Counted from the stretch's first letter, positions 1 to 10,151 are shown. The stretch: DNA of 64,000 bases from Simplicispira suum (GCF_003008595.1 NZ_CP027669.1:682001-746000); one strand, 5' to 3'. Numbers and translations are program-made. Notes: a model not told the origin generated them from the letters alone.

Positions 1-229
1 CAATGATGGTGGCGAGCAGCAAAACGAGCCAGCCCGGTGCCCAAGGCATCGCCGACTGCATCATGCCGATGCAACTCCAACTGGTAAGTGCACCGATCAT
101 CAGCACCTCTCCGTGTGCGAAATTGATCAGTTGAATAATGCCGTACACCATCGTGTAGCCCAAGGCTATCAAGGCGTACATGCTGCCGAGAACCAGACCG
201 TTGATGATCTGTTGCAGCAAGATTTCCAT
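1..229 (-). CDS. livH: Branched-chain amino acid ABC transporter permease, LivH-like (5' part only)
   Basis: The minus strand reads from an ATG at 229 off the left edge of the window. The 76 visible residues begin MEILLQQIINGLVLGSMYAL and continue with GYTMVYGIIQLINFAHGE, the typical N-terminus of LivH-family inner-membrane permeases, which form the translocation pore of the high-affinity leucine/isoleucine/valine (or amide/urea) importers. An AGGA ribosome-binding site lies just upstream. The rest of the gene and any livM/G/F/J partners lie outside the window, so the substrate cannot be told. Confidence 0.85.
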   Translation of the reverse strand, partial: MEILLQQIINGLVLGSMYALIALGYTMVYGIIQLINFAHGEVLMIGALTSWSCIGMMQSAMPWAPGWLVLLLATII

Positions 230-310
230 AAGAGGTCCTTCGTTTGTGACGGGCTCGGAATGCAGGCACCTTGTGCGGGTGTGGCCTTGTGGGCCCGTCT
301 GCCATCTAGC

Positions 311-344
311 AAAAAACCCGCCAGGAAAGCTGCCGCGCGGGTTT
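311..344 (-). terminator. Rho-independent terminator-like hairpin
   Basis: On the minus strand a perfect 8-bp stem (AAACCCGC / GCGGGTTT, arms 337-344 and 314-321) is followed by a run of six T (bases 311-316 on this strand are A). It sits between the end of rarA and the start of livH, so it could end rarA transcripts or act as a leader attenuator for livH. The remaining sequence from 345 to 496 shows nothing recognisable. Confidence 0.5.
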
Positions 345-496
345 GAAGGCGGAATTGTAGCGAGATGCAAACCCACCACGGACGCGGGTTTGGAGGGGTT
401 TTCCCTTGGGTTTGCGGCGCATCAGAGGGATGCGTAAAACATAAGATTTGCTAATTTACGTGCACACTGCTGGTGCATGGCCTAATTGATCAAGGC

Positions 497-1861
497 CTAT
501 TTCGGCGCGCCATCGCCGCCGCCAGCACGCAGGTTGCGTGAGCGCAGCTCGTCCAGCTTTTCGGCGATCCGAATCTCCAGGCCGCGCCGCACTGGCTTGT
601 AGAACCCTGGCGCTTGCATGCCCTCAGGCAGGTAGGTCTCCCCTGCGGCAAAGCCATCCGCCTCGTCGTGTGCGTAGCGGTAGCCTTTGCCGTAGTCGAG
701 TTGCTTCATCAGCTTCGTCGGCGCGTTGCGCAAATGCATGGGAACGGGCCGTGTCCCGTCTTGCTTGATGAAGGCGCGCGCCGCGTTGTAGGCTTTGTAG
801 ACCGCGTTCGATTTCGGTGCCACGGCCAGATACACCACGCATTCGGCCAGCGCCAGCTCACCTTCCGGGCTGCCCAGGCGCTCGTAGACCTCGGTAGCAT
901 CGAGCGCCAGGCGCAGCGCGCGCGGGTCGGCCAGGCCGATGTCTTCGCTGGCCATGCGCACCATGCGCCGTGCCATGTAGCGCGGGTCGGCGCCGCCGTC
1001 GAGCATGCGCACCAGCCAGTAGAGCGCGGCGTCGGGGTCCGAGCCGCGCACGGCCTTGTGCAGCGCGCTGATGGTGTCGTAGAACTGCTCGCCGCCTTTG
1101 TCGTAGCGGCGCATGCGCTCGCCCAGCACGCGCAGCAGCCAGACGTCGGTGATCTCACCGACTTTCTCTTGCTCAGCCGCCATGGCCAAGGTTTCCAGTG
1201 TGTTCAGCAGGCGCCGGGCGTCGCCGTCGGCGTAAGCCACCAAGCGCTCTACCGCTACGCTTTCAATAGCTGGTAGCGCTTGTTCCGCCTGCGCCAGAGC
1301 CACAATTTGCTTTAAATCCCCAGGCCCGAGCGGCTCCAGCACATAGACCGTGGCGCGCGAGAGCAGTGCAGAATTTACCTCGAACGACGGGTTCTCGGTG
1401 GTGGCGCCGACAAAGGTGAAAAGGCCCGATTCGACATGCGGCAAGAACGCATCCTGCTGCGACTTGTTGAAGCGGTGCACTTCGTCGACAAAAACGATGG
1501 TGCGCCGCTGCTCCAGGCCGTCCCGCGCAGCCGTGGCCCGCTCGACGGCTTCGCGAATGTCCTTGACGCCCCCGAGCACCGCGCTGATCGCAATGAACTG
1601 CGCATCAAACGCATCGGCCATCAGGCGGGCGATCGTCGTCTTGCCGGTGCCAGGCGGCCCCCACAGGATGCAGGAATGCGGCCTGCCCGACTCGAACGCC
1701 AGGCGCAGCGGCATGCCGGGGCCGAGCAGCTGCGTCTGCCCAATCACCTCACCCAGGGTTTTGGGGCGCAGACGCTCGGCCAGCGGCTGGTGGGCAAGCG
1801 CCGCGCGGGCAGCGCGGTCCTGCGAAACATTGGAAGGATGGATGGTAGGCACGTCGGTCAT
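497..1861 (-). CDS. rarA: Replication-associated recombination protein A (RarA/MgsA), AAA+ ATPase
   Basis: A 454-residue clamp-loader-like AAA+ ATPase that acts at stalled forks. Visible features are the N-terminal PLAERLRPKTLGEVIGQ box, the Walker A motif GPPGTGKTT, Walker B IVFVDEVHRFNK, sensor 1 GATTENPSFEVN, and the C-terminal tetramerisation region with PRYMARRMVRMASEDIGLAD and YGKGYRYAHD. The ATG at 1861 was chosen because GGAG lies about 9 bases upstream; an in-frame ATG at 1873 is possible. It lies downstream of lolA on the same strand, the usual betaproteobacterial order. A variable stretch between sensor 1 and the C-terminal domain is encoded by a degenerate copy of the palindromic repeat (1261-1309). 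Confidence 0.95.
   Translation of the reverse strand: MTDVPTIHPSNVSQDRAARAALAHQPLAERLRPKTLGEVIGQTQLLGPGMPLRLAFESGRPHSCILWGPPGTGKTTIARLMADAFDAQFIAISAVLGGVKDIREAVERATAARDGLEQRRTIVFVDEVHRFNKSQQDAFLPHVESGLFTFVGATTENPSFEVNSALLSRATVYVLEPLGPGDLKQIVALAQAEQALPAIESVAVERLVAYADGDARRLLNTLETLAMAAEQEKVGEITDVWLLRVLGERMRRYDKGGEQFYDTISALHKAVRGSDPDAALYWLVRMLDGGADPRYMARRMVRMASEDIGLADPRALRLALDATEVYERLGSPEGELALAECVVYLAVAPKSNAVYKAYNAARAFIKQDGTRPVPMHLRNAPTKLMKQLDYGKGYRYAHDEADGFAAGETYLPEGMQAPGFYKPVRRGLEIRIAEKLDELRSRNLRAGGGDGAPK
1261..1309. repeat. Degenerate ~45-50 bp palindromic repeat, copy 1 (inside rarA)
   Basis: Plus-strand hallmarks are AATAGCTGGTAGCGCTTG and GCGCCAGAGCCACAATTTG, matching the family pattern GATAGCTGCTTGCGCTT...AAGCGCTAGAGGCC seen at 28081 and, reversed, at 57715. 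It lies wholly inside rarA and is read through in frame. Confidence 0.5.
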
Positions 1862-1979
1862 CAAAAACTCCATCGGCCGCTTGCCTACGGCATCACATTG
1901 GATTGCGACCGGCCGTGCGCTGCCCTGGGCGATGGGTGTGCATCTCGCACACCGTGGTCGCAACCTATCGCTGCGCCCT

Positions 1980-2180
1980 TCAGGAAATGCTGGTCGGCTG
2001 GTGCCGATTCAGAATTTCCTTGACCCCTGGCTCCTCCACCTCGGGAACCATGACCTTGACCTGCATCGTCGTGTCGTCGCTGTAGATCTTCTCGCGCGGG
2101 AGGCCGCCATTCACCAACTCATCAACAACGTTGGCAACGGTAGCCTTGCTGGCATAAGTAGCTGTGAGAGTTTTGAGCAT
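1980..2180 (-). CDS. Small conserved hypothetical protein (66 aa)
   Basis: A short minus-strand gene starting MLKTLTATYASKATVANVVD and containing a GLPREKIY segment. The ATG at 2180 has a strong AGGAGA ribosome-binding site 5-6 bases upstream, which supports real translation despite its size. I recall similar 60-70 residue proteins in other Comamonadaceae, but know no assigned function. It has no signal peptide or membrane segment and looks like one small alpha/beta domain. It sits between lolA and rarA with 221 bp and 118 bp gaps, so co-transcription is possible but not shown. Confidence 0.75.
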   Translation of the reverse strand: MLKTLTATYASKATVANVVDELVNGGLPREKIYSDDTTMQVKVMVPEVEEPGVKEILNRHQPTSIS

Positions 2181-2401
2181 CAGGTTCTCCTTCTGGCGGG
2201 TTGATCTTTCGATATCGAATACACGGATACGCAGGTAAAAGCGGCCGGCCCGAGTGCGCCTTCATGGCTTTGTGCCCTGTGCCGCCTGCTCGGCATATGG
2301 GTTCATGGCCATCGTTGGCATGATATCCGCCAGGTGCACCACCTGCTCCACCCTGGCAACACGCGTCGCGTGAAGGACAGGCCAGAACGCATCGACAGGG
2401 C

Positions 2402-3034
2402 CTATTGTTTGAGCACGTCCGCGCCATGCGGCACCTTGAAATCAAAGGTGGCCGAAGGCAAGTCGGGGTTGGCCTGCACGTTCTCAAAGCGGATCACCGA
2501 GCGCTGGCCAAAGCTATCCAAAATTTCCAGCGCTGCCAACTGCTCGCCACGCAAGCCCACCCGCACGCCTTGCAGCTGACCGTCTTTGGCCTTGGGCGTT
2601 GCGTTCACCCACTGCAAGCCGTCCTGCTCAGGGGCCGATTCCAGGACAAAGTCCTTCGTCAGCGCCTGCAGGTTCGGGGCGGACGCCAGCAGCGCCGCCG
2701 GCGTGCTGCCCAGCGCTTTGGATTGGGCGCGCTCGGTCACCTGGTTCAGATCGGCGTCGTACAGCCACAGCGTCTTGCCGTCGGCAACAATGGTTTGCAC
2801 GAACGGCTTCTTGTAGTCAAAGCGGAACTGCCCCGGTCGCTCAAAAGCAAAACTTCCGCTCGACGTCTTGGTGCGCGGAGCCTGGCCGTTCTTCGCCGGC
2901 GCCGTCACTTCCTGCGTGAACTCGGCCTGCGCCGAGCGCGTGTTCTGCATAAAGGATTCAAGGCTTTTTAACCCGTCAGCGCTTGCTGCACAAGCGCTGG
3001 CAGCTATGAAAATTGCAGTGATTGTCTTTTTCAT
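2402..3034 (-). CDS. lolA: Outer-membrane lipoprotein carrier LolA
   Basis: A 210-residue periplasmic chaperone that takes lipoproteins released by LolCDE to LolB at the outer membrane. Residues 1-20 form a Sec signal peptide (MKKTITAIFIAASACAASAD). The mature part shows LolA features: LKSLESFMQNTRSAQAEFTQ, GSFAFERPGQFRFDYKKPF, LWLYDADLNQVT and the C-terminal FDFKVPHGADVL. The length is normal. It lies 288 bp downstream of ftsK in the common ftsK-lolA-rarA order. Oddity: the signal-peptide coding stretch coincides with a copy of the palindromic repeat (2975-3014). Confidence 0.95.
   Translation of the reverse strand: MKKTITAIFIAASACAASADGLKSLESFMQNTRSAQAEFTQEVTAPAKNGQAPRTKTSSGSFAFERPGQFRFDYKKPFVQTIVADGKTLWLYDADLNQVTERAQSKALGSTPAALLASAPNLQALTKDFVLESAPEQDGLQWVNATPKAKDGQLQGVRVGLRGEQLAALEILDSFGQRSVIRFENVQANPDLPSATFDFKVPHGADVLKQ
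2975..3014. repeat. Palindromic repeat, copy 2 (encodes most of the LolA signal peptide)
   Basis: Plus strand: TCAGCGCTTGCTGCACAAGC followed by GCTGGCAGCTATGAAAATT. The AGCGCTTG...CAAGCGCT arms and the GCAGCTAT end match intergenic copies at 15893 and 57715. On the minus strand it is translated as roughly IFIAASACAASAD of LolA. Confidence 0.6.
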
Positions 3035-3322
3035 TTACGTAACCTTAGAAGTCAACTTCCGTTCTAACGCAGCAAGAGCAACCACCAACGTAGGAAGAAG
3101 GGCGCGCCACTTACCAGCGAAAGCCGCGCAAGGGCCTGGGCCGGCCGCGCCGCCCCGCCCCGCCCGCGCTGGCTTTGTCCCCTTCCGCAGCGCACAGCGC
3201 TGCAAGAGAAGGGGCTGAGGGGCGCGGCTCCAAGCCTGCCTACGCCGGCTTGGACGTCCCCGAAGAGCTTCCGCCTCTGGCGGTTGCACCGAGCGGCGCA
3301 GCCGCTCAGGGGGACGCGCCGA
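3035..3322. other. Intergenic region, GC-rich, possibly a dispersed repeat
   Basis: This 288-bp gap between lolA and ftsK has no convincing gene. It contains GC-rich direct and inverted motifs, such as CGTCCCC near 3254 and GGGGGACG near 3309. From memory similar GGCGGTTGCACCGAGCGGCG-like stretches recur between genes in Comamonadaceae genomes, but this window has only one copy, so repeat status is a guess. Confidence 0.3.
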
Positions 3323-5656
3323 TTACTCTCTCGCAGGAACAAGAACTTCCCGCTGGCCGCTCGTGGTCAGTCCGCTGACCAAGCCCGCCTTTTCCATGTC
3401 TTCCAAGAGGCGCGCCGAGCGGTTGTAGCCGATACGCAGCTTGCGCTGCACGTAGCTGATGCTGGCCTTGCGGTCCTTGAGCACGATCTCGACGGCCTGG
3501 TCATACATCGGGTCCTTCTCGCCGCCAGTCTCGCCATCGAGCGATAGATCGCCGTCCCCATCCACGGTTCCGCCCTCAAGCACGCCCTCGATGTAATCGG
3601 GCTCGCCCTGGCTCTTCAAGTAGCTGACCACGCGGTGCACCTCCTCGTCGCTGACAAACGCGCCGTGCACGCGCACCGGCAAGCCCGTGCCGCTGGCCAT
3701 GTACAACATGTCGCCCATGCCCAGCAGCGCTTCGGCGCCCATCTGGTCCAGGATGGTGCGGCTGTCGATCTTGCTCGACACCTGGAAGGCAATGCGGGTG
3801 GGTATGTTGGCCTTGATGAGACCGGTGATCACGTCGACGCTGGGGCGCTGGGTGGCCAGAATGAGGTGGATGCCGGCGGCGCGCGCCTTTTGCGCCAGGC
3901 GTGCAATCAGCTCCTCGATCTTCTTGCCGACGACCATCATCAGGTCGGCCAGCTCGTCGATGACGACGACGATGTGCGGCAAGCGCTCCAGGGGCTCGGG
4001 CTCTTCGGGTGTCAGGCTGAAGGGGTTGGGAAGGGTTTCGCCCCGCACCTTGGCTTCGTCGATCTTGACGTTGTAGCCCGCCAAGTTGCGTACGCCCAGC
4101 TTGCTCATGAGCTTGTAGCGCCGCTCCATCTCGCCCACACACCAGTTCAGGCCGTTGGCAGCCTGCTTCATGTCCGTCACCACGGGCGCGAGCAGGTGCG
4201 GAATGCCTTCGTAGACCGACATTTCCAGCATCTTGGGGTCGATCATCAGCAGGCGCACGTCGCGCGCCTCGGCCTTGTAGAGCAGGCTCAGAATCATGGC
4301 GTTGATGCCCACCGACTTGCCCGAGCCCGTGGTGCCGGCCACCAGCACGTGCGGCATCTTGGCCAGATCGGCCACCACCGGGTTGCCGACAATGTCCTTG
4401 CCCAGGCCCATGGTGAGCATGGACTTGCCTTCGTGGTAAATCTGCGAGCCCAAAATTTCAGAGAGTTTGATGGTCTGGCGCTTGGCGTTCGGCAATTCGA
4501 GCGCCATGAAATTCTTGCCCGGAATGGTTTCAACCACGCGGATCGACACCAGGCTGAGCGAGCGCGCCAGATCCTTGGCCAGTCCCACAATCTGCGAGCC
4601 CTTGACGCCTGTGGCCGGTTCGATTTCGTAGCGCGTAATCACCGGGCCGGGCATGGCGGCCACGACACGCACCTCGACACCGAAGTCCTTGAGCTTCTTC
4701 TCGATCATGCGGCTGGTCATTTCCAGCGTTTCGGGCGAGACGCTTTCGCGCTGCTGCTGCGCAGCGTCCAGCAGATCCACTTGGGGCAGGCGGCTGTCGG
4801 GCAGATCGATAAACAAGGGCTTTTGCCGCTCTTTCACCACGCGCGTGCTCTGCGGCACGTCGACCAGCACCGGCTCGATGATCTTGACCGGAACCGGGTG
4901 CTGCGCCTCGATGTCGCTGCGCTCGCCTGTCAGTACTTCCTCACGTGCGCGCGCCGCGCGGCGGCCTTCCGCAAGATCGATTGCCACCTCGCGCCGGGCG
5001 CGGCGCGACTGCAGCAGCGCATCCATGCGCGCACCCAGGCCTTCTGCCAACGGCCCCCAGGAAAAGCGCAGCACCCATGCCGCGCCCAAGACCACCAGCA
5101 CGATGCCCAAGAGGCCCGAACCCGTGAAACCCAGCCAGCGCATTGCCAGGGGCCCCATCACATGGCCCAACACGCCGCCAGCGTCGCCGGGCAACAGCGC
5201 CTCAAATCGGTACAGGCGGGTCCATTCCAGCATGCAGCTGGCGGTCATCAAAAGCGCCAGGCCGCCCCAAAAAAGCCCACGCCGGAGCGCCGGATGCCGG
5301 GGTGGCGCGCTTTGGGCCGGTGCGCCGCCACGCAGCAGGCGCGCCAGCGAGGAAATCCAGGCGCGCACTCCGGCGGCCAGACACCACCAGACCGAAAAAC
5401 CGAAGGCGAAATAGCTCACGTCGGCCAGCCAGGCGCCGGCCAGCCCGATGCGGTTGTGCACCGCCGTCCTGGCAGCAGCGCCCGAAGTGGACCAAGCAGG
5501 ATCCTGCGGCGCATAGCTCCATAGCGCCAGGATCCACACCAGCAAGAGCACAAAGCCCGCCACCAGGGTGATTTCGTGGCCAAAACGTGCGCCAGGGCTG
5601 CGCGGACCGGCCTTGCCGGCCGAAGAAGCGTTCAAAGTATTGAGGGAGTACGTCAT
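3323..5656 (-). CDS. ftsK: DNA translocase FtsK (cell division / chromosome segregation)
   Basis: A 777-residue septal DNA pump that drives chromosome dimer resolution at dif with XerCD. About four transmembrane segments lie in the first ~190 residues, followed by a charged linker ([20 protein letters not shown]). The RecA-like motor domain has Walker [13 protein letters not shown] near residue 440 and Walker [15 protein letters not shown]-terminal gamma winged helix ([20 protein letters not shown]) reads KOPS sites. The ATG at 5656 was chosen because the residues after it begin the usual short cytoplasmic tail; a longer upstream reading has no membrane signature. The linker is short compared with E. 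coli FtsK, which is common in betaproteobacteria. Confidence 0.95.
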   Translation of the reverse strand: MTYSLNTLNASSAGKAGPRSPGARFGHEITLVAGFVLLLVWILALWSYAPQDPAWSTSGAAARTAVHNRIGLAGAWLADVSYFAFGFSVWWCLAAGVRAWISSLARLLRGGAPAQSAPPRHPALRRGLFWGGLALLMTASCMLEWTRLYRFEALLPGDAGGVLGHVMGPLAMRWLGFTGSGLLGIVLVVLGAAWVLRFSWGPLAEGLGARMDALLQSRRARREVAIDLAEGRRAARAREEVLTGERSDIEAQHPVPVKIIEPVLVDVPQSTRVVKERQKPLFIDLPDSRLPQVDLLDAAQQQRESVSPETLEMTSRMIEKKLKDFGVEVRVVAAMPGPVITRYEIEPATGVKGSQIVGLAKDLARSLSLVSIRVVETIPGKNFMALELPNAKRQTIKLSEILGSQIYHEGKSMLTMGLGKDIVGNPVVADLAKMPHVLVAGTTGSGKSVGINAMILSLLYKAEARDVRLLMIDPKMLEMSVYEGIPHLLAPVVTDMKQAANGLNWCVGEMERRYKLMSKLGVRNLAGYNVKIDEAKVRGETLPNPFSLTPEEPEPLERLPHIVVVIDELADLMMVVGKKIEELIARLAQKARAAGIHLILATQRPSVDVITGLIKANIPTRIAFQVSSKIDSRTILDQMGAEALLGMGDMLYMASGTGLPVRVHGAFVSDEEVHRVVSYLKSQGEPDYIEGVLEGGTVDGDGDLSLDGETGGEKDPMYDQAVEIVLKDRKASISYVQRKLRIGYNRSARLLEDMEKAGLVSGLTTSGQREVLVPARE

Positions 5657-5690
5657 AAGCGAAGCGCTGAAGCTTACCGCAGCCCCTGCG

Positions 5691-6365
5691 TCAACCCAGG
5701 GTTTGGAGCCGGCTTTTGAGCAGCGTGACCCCGCTGGGCAGGGTTTCAATAAACCCTCGTACTTCCAGGTCCTTCATCACCCGGCTGACCATCTCGCGCG
5801 AGGCGCCAATCGTCTTGGCCATGTCCTGGCGCGACACTTTTTCAAGGATGCGCGCGCCGCCCTCGCCGTCCGGCTCGGCCAAGTCCAGCAAGGCGTGCGC
5901 CACACGCCCATACACATCAAGCAGGGCCAGCGACTCGATCTTGCGATCGGCGTGGCGCAGGCGCTTGACCAGGCCGCGCATCACCACCAGCGACATGCTG
6001 ACGTTTTCCGCCAGGCAGCGCGTGAATTCGGCGCGGCCCAGTTCCAGTACGTCGGTCTGCACCAGGGCATGCACCGATGCCGAATGCGGTTCGTTGTCGA
6101 TGATGCTCATCTCGCCCAGATAGTCGCCCGGCATCAGCGTGGCCAAAATGACCTCGCGCCCGCGCGTGTCGGACGCGCTGACACGCGCCCGCCCGGTCAA
6201 CAGCAGATACAGCGCATCGGACTTTTGCCCCTGCACCACCAGCGCTTCGCCACGCTTAAAGCGCCGTTTGCTCACCGCACTGCCCAGCGCTTCGGCCTGG
6301 TGCACCGTAAGACGAGAAAACAGCGGTACGCGCCGCAACAGATCAAGATTGGTCACGATGGCCAT
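5691..6365 (-). CDS. Crp/Fnr-family transcriptional regulator
   Basis: 224 residues. The N-terminal half is a cyclic-nucleotide-binding beta-roll ([40 protein letters not shown]) and the C-terminal half a winged helix-turn-helix ([20 protein letters not shown]). It has no N-terminal cysteine cluster, so it is not an oxygen-sensing Fnr. In the ligand pocket the arginine of classic Crp (RSA) is replaced by histidine (HSASV), so cAMP binding is uncertain. The ATG at 6365 has AGGAAG about 8 bases upstream. It reads toward ftsK and is divergent from trxB across a 135-bp gap, where it could control either gene. Confidence 0.88.
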   Translation of the reverse strand: MAIVTNLDLLRRVPLFSRLTVHQAEALGSAVSKRRFKRGEALVVQGQKSDALYLLLTGRARVSASDTRGREVILATLMPGDYLGEMSIIDNEPHSASVHALVQTDVLELGRAEFTRCLAENVSMSLVVMRGLVKRLRHADRKIESLALLDVYGRVAHALLDLAEPDGEGGARILEKVSRQDMAKTIGASREMVSRVMKDLEVRGFIETLPSGVTLLKSRLQTLG

Positions 6366-6419
6366 GCAGATACTTCCTTGAGAAAGCTCACAGAGTCGGC
6401 CCGTCGGGGGCCGGGCTAG

Positions 6420-7451
<1,032 letters not shown>

Positions 7452-7467
7452 ACAACCCGAAGCGGGC

Positions 7468-7473
7468 TATAAT
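7468..7473 (+). promoter_or_regulatory. -10 box of the rpmB-rpmG promoter
   Basis: A perfect TATAAT lies 17 bp after the trxB stop and about 170 bp before rpmB. No good -35 at 17 bp spacing was found. The leader contains a small GGTCTTGCAGACC hairpin near 7525, which could be a regulatory structure of the ribosomal-protein mRNA. Confidence 0.45.
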
Positions 7474-7644
7474 TTGCGGCTTTGTTAAATTTGTGCCCCG
7501 TTGCGTACGGAGCCTTCGGTCTTGCAGACCAAAGACAAATCGGGTTACCGCCACCCTTTCTGGCGAGGTGAGGCCGCATTGCAAGCCCTCGGAATGCTCC
7601 GGAGGCGCCCGCAAACGGCCGTTGAAAAGTATCGGAGTGTCCAC

Positions 7645-7878
7645 ATGGCACGCGTCTGCGAAGTCACGGGTAAGAAGCCCATGGTCGGGAACAATGTTTC
7701 CCACGCCAACAACAAAACCAAGCGCCGGTTTCTGCCGAACCTGCAATACCGCCGTTTCTGGGTCGAGACTGAAAACCGCTGGGTGCGCCTGCGCATTTCC
7801 AACGCCGGTTTGCGTCTGATCGACAAGAACGGTATTGATTCTGTGCTCGCAGACCTGCGCGCACGTGGCCAGGCTTAA
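7645..7878 (+). CDS. rpmB: 50S ribosomal protein L28
   Basis: 77 residues, beginning [20 protein letters not shown] and containing [20 protein letters not shown], diagnostic of bL28 of the large ribosomal subunit. It is the first gene of the rpmB-rpmG operon, 11 bp ahead of rpmG. Confidence 0.98.
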   Translation: MARVCEVTGKKPMVGNNVSHANNKTKRRFLPNLQYRRFWVETENRWVRLRISNAGLRLIDKNGIDSVLADLRARGQA

Positions 7879-7889
7879 GGAGAACCACC

Positions 7890-8060
7890 ATGGCAAGCAA
7901 AGGCGGACGCGACAAGATCAAGCTGGAATCCACTGCGGGGACCGGTCATTTCTACACCACCACCAAGAACAAGAAGACGATGCCCGAGAAAATGCTGATC
8001 ATGAAATTTGATCCCAAGGCACGCAAGCACGTCGAGTACAAGGAAATGAAGCTGAAGTAA
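7890..8060 (+). CDS. rpmG: 50S ribosomal protein L33
   Basis: 56 residues starting [20 protein letters not shown] and ending with [14 protein letters not shown], the standard bL33. It lacks the zinc-ribbon cysteines, as in the Cys-free type. AAGGAGA precedes the ATG. It is co-transcribed with rpmB and closed by a strong terminator. Confidence 0.98.
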   Translation: MASKGGRDKIKLESTAGTGHFYTTTKNKKTMPEKMLIMKFDPKARKHVEYKEMKLK

Positions 8061-8091
8061 TTCAGCCGCCCTTGCGGGCGTTTTCCCTGCC

Positions 8092-8126
8092 AAAAGCCGC
8101 CCGGTGCAAGCCGGGCGGCTTTTTTG
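8092..8126 (+). terminator. Rho-independent terminator after rpmBG (probably bidirectional)
   Basis: A 9-bp GC-rich stem (GCCGCCCGG / CCGGGCGGC) with a 5-6 nt loop is flanked by AAAA on the left and TTTTTT on the right. It therefore works for the plus-strand rpmBG operon and plausibly for the convergent rRNA methyltransferase gene on the minus strand. Confidence 0.85.
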
Positions 8127-8137
8127 TCCTCTCTCGC

Positions 8138-9460
8138 TCAGGCTTTGCGCTCCCACACCGCTGCAAAGAACCCGTCGGTATGGTGGCGATGCGGCCACAG
8201 GCGCAGGTAACGCGTGCCGGCGTCTCCCCCGCTGCACAAGGAGGCAGCATCGGCTACCTTGAGTTGCGCCAACACCTCGCCCGCCTCCAGCGGAACAAAC
8301 TCGGGGTGGGCCTTTGAGAAGGCCTCGGCAATCGCCTCGTTCTCTTGCGGGAGCACGCTGCAGGTGGCGTAGACCAGGCGCCCGCCGGGCTTGAGCAGGC
8401 GCGCACTGCTTTCCAGGATGGCTGCCTGCTTCGCCGTCAGCTCGTCCAGCGCCTCGGGGCTCTGGCGCCACTTCAAATCCGGGTTGCGCCGCAGCGTACC
8501 CAGGCCCGAGCAGGGTGCATCCACCAGCACCCGATCGATCTTGCCGGCCAGGCGCTTGATGCGCTCGTCGCGCTCATGCGCAATGGCCGCAGGGTGCACG
8601 TTGGAGAGCCCGCTGCGCGCCAGGCGCGGCTTGAGCGCGTCCAACCGGTGGGCGGAGACGTCAAACGCATACAAGCGCCCGGTGCTGCGCATGCTCGCGC
8701 CGAGCGCCAGCGTCTTGCCACCCGCACCAGCACAAAAATCCACCACCATTTCGCCGCGCTTGGCGTCCACCAAAAGCGCCAACAGCTGCGAGCCTTCGTC
8801 CTGTACCTCAATGGCGCCGCGCACAAAAGCGGGCAGCTTGGACAGTTGCGGCTTGCCCACCACGCGCAGGCCCCAGGGTGAATACGGAGTTACTTCTGAT
8901 TTGATAGCTGCTTGGGCAATCTCAGCCTGGACTTGAGGCCGTTTTTCCTTCAAGGCGTTGACCCGCAGATCCAGCGGCGCGCCCTGCGACATCGCCATGA
9001 CCTCGGGCCAGAAGGCGTCTCCCAGCTGCTCTTTGAGCGGCGCCACCAGCCATTCGGGCAGGTTGTGGCGGTGGCGCTCCAGCAGATCGCTCTGTTGCAC
9101 GGCGTCACACTGTGCCAGCCATTGCTGCTCCCGATCGCTGAGCGCGCCGCGCAGAAAGTCGCGCGCACCGTGTTTGGCCAGCGGGTTGCTGCGTCGCGCT
9201 TCTTCGTCCTGCCAGTGGGCAAAACCCAGAATCGCCAGGCGCCGCTCGCGCGGGCCCGATCCCGAAGGCGCCATGTGGTCAAAGAGCAATTTCTTGCGCA
9301 GCACGGTGTAGACGGTTTCGGCCAGAGCCGCGCGCTCGCGCTGGCCCAGGCCCCGGTTGTCGCGAAAAAAGCGTGAGACCACCGCGTCGGCAGGGTGCTC
9401 AAAAGTGAGTGCGAGGCGTACGAGCTGCGCGCAGGCGTCGATAAGGGCGTTGGGGTGCAT
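8138..9460 (-). CDS. rsmB: 16S rRNA (cytosine-C5)-methyltransferase, RsmB/Fmu family
   Basis: 440 residues. An N-terminal NusB-like RNA-binding region is followed by a Rossmann methyltransferase domain with SAM motif VDFCAGAGGKTLAL, motif IV DAPCSGLGTLRRNPD and motif VI YATCSVLPQENE. The two cysteines are the release and catalytic residues of RNA m5C methyltransferases. The start MHPNALIDAC at 9460 fits the family N-terminus; an upstream in-frame extension does not. RsmB acts on C967 of 16S rRNA in E. coli; orthology here rests on fold and length, so another NOP/RsmB member is possible. A repeat copy (8898-8948) lies inside the frame in a variable linker. Confidence 0.88.
   Translation of the reverse strand: MHPNALIDACAQLVRLALTFEHPADAVVSRFFRDNRGLGQRERAALAETVYTVLRKKLLFDHMAPSGSGPRERRLAILGFAHWQDEEARRSNPLAKHGARDFLRGALSDREQQWLAQCDAVQQSDLLERHRHNLPEWLVAPLKEQLGDAFWPEVMAMSQGAPLDLRVNALKEKRPQVQAEIAQAAIKSEVTPYSPWGLRVVGKPQLSKLPAFVRGAIEVQDEGSQLLALLVDAKRGEMVVDFCAGAGGKTLALGASMRSTGRLYAFDVSAHRLDALKPRLARSGLSNVHPAAIAHERDERIKRLAGKIDRVLVDAPCSGLGTLRRNPDLKWRQSPEALDELTAKQAAILESSARLLKPGGRLVYATCSVLPQENEAIAEAFSKAHPEFVPLEAGEVLAQLKVADAASLCSGGDAGTRYLRLWPHRHHTDGFFAAVWERKA
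8898..8948. repeat. Palindromic repeat, copy 3 (inside rsmB)
   Basis: Plus strand: TTTGATAGCTGCTTGGGCAA followed by TCTCAGCCTGGACTTGAGGCCGTTTTT in pieces. The TTTGATAGCTGCTTG head and the GAGGCC tail match the family. It is read in frame in the linker before TPYSPWGLRV. Confidence 0.55.
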
Positions 9461-9596
9461 TGCACGATTGTCCCATTCGAAGCAAACCAGCACCTACGAC
9501 AGCCTACCTGGTTGCGAAGCAGCGTCCTACAGCTCGTTTCGCTGCCCGCGCCTAGCCTGATGAAAGGCTTTGCCCCTGCAGTAAAAAGGAAACACC

Positions 9597-10151
9597 ATGG
9601 ACTATCTTCTACAAGGCATGTTTGGCGAGCGGTCGCTGACCAAGGTGGCCGGCATCTTTCTCCTGCGCGCTCAGGCCGAATCCGCTCTGGAACAATTGCG
9701 CAACAGGGCGGGCCTGGACGGTTCTCAGGTGCGTCTGCTGCGGCCAGAAGACGCTGACACCTCCCACGGCGAACTGTTTGGCCGCGCCGTGGAGCCTGAA
9801 TCGGAGGGCGTGGCACGGACGCTTGTTCAAACCCACGTTGTGGGTGGTTTTGCCGGAGCAGTGCTCGGCGTCGCGCTGTTTCTCTGGCTCTCGCGTGCGG
9901 ACAACCCGCTGGTTGCCAGCAGTCCGGTGGTGGCGTTTGTTGCCATCGTGGGTTTTGGGATTACGTTCGGCTTGCTTGCAGCAGGCTTGCTGGCCCTGCG
10001 GCCAGACCACATTTTGCTCATCAGCCGGCTGCGCACCGCCCTCAGGGAAAATCGCTGGGCGGTCGTCGTGCACCCCGTGAACCGTGCCCAAACGGCCAAG
10101 GCCAAACAGGTCCTGGAAGAGGTTCAGGCGGAAGTGGTCAGCACCGCCTGA
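9597..10151 (+). CDS. Hypothetical membrane protein with two hydrophobic segments
   Basis: 184 residues, beginning MDYLLQGMFGERSLTKVAG, with AAGGA before the ATG. Two hydrophobic segments (about residues 82-99 and 106-126) flank a short polar loop. The N-terminal part (GIFLLRAQAESALEQLRNRA) and the C-terminal part (WAVVVHPVNRAQTAKAKQVL) resemble the two halves of a small cytoplasmic alpha/beta domain split by a membrane hairpin. I do not recognise a family with a known role. The 3' end overlaps the convergent purN gene by 28 bp. Confidence 0.75.
   Translation: MDYLLQGMFGERSLTKVAGIFLLRAQAESALEQLRNRAGLDGSQVRLLRPEDADTSHGELFGRAVEPESEGVARTLVQTHVVGGFAGAVLGVALFLWLSRADNPLVASSPVVAFVAIVGFGITFGLLAAGLLALRPDHILLISRLRTALRENRWAVVVHPVNRAQTAKAKQVLEEVQAEVVSTA

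Noticed and set aside
3635..5524. 629-codon plus-strand frame opposite ftsK.
   Set aside because: ftsK on the minus strand carries Walker motifs and the gamma domain; the plus-strand translation is low-complexity and motif-free.
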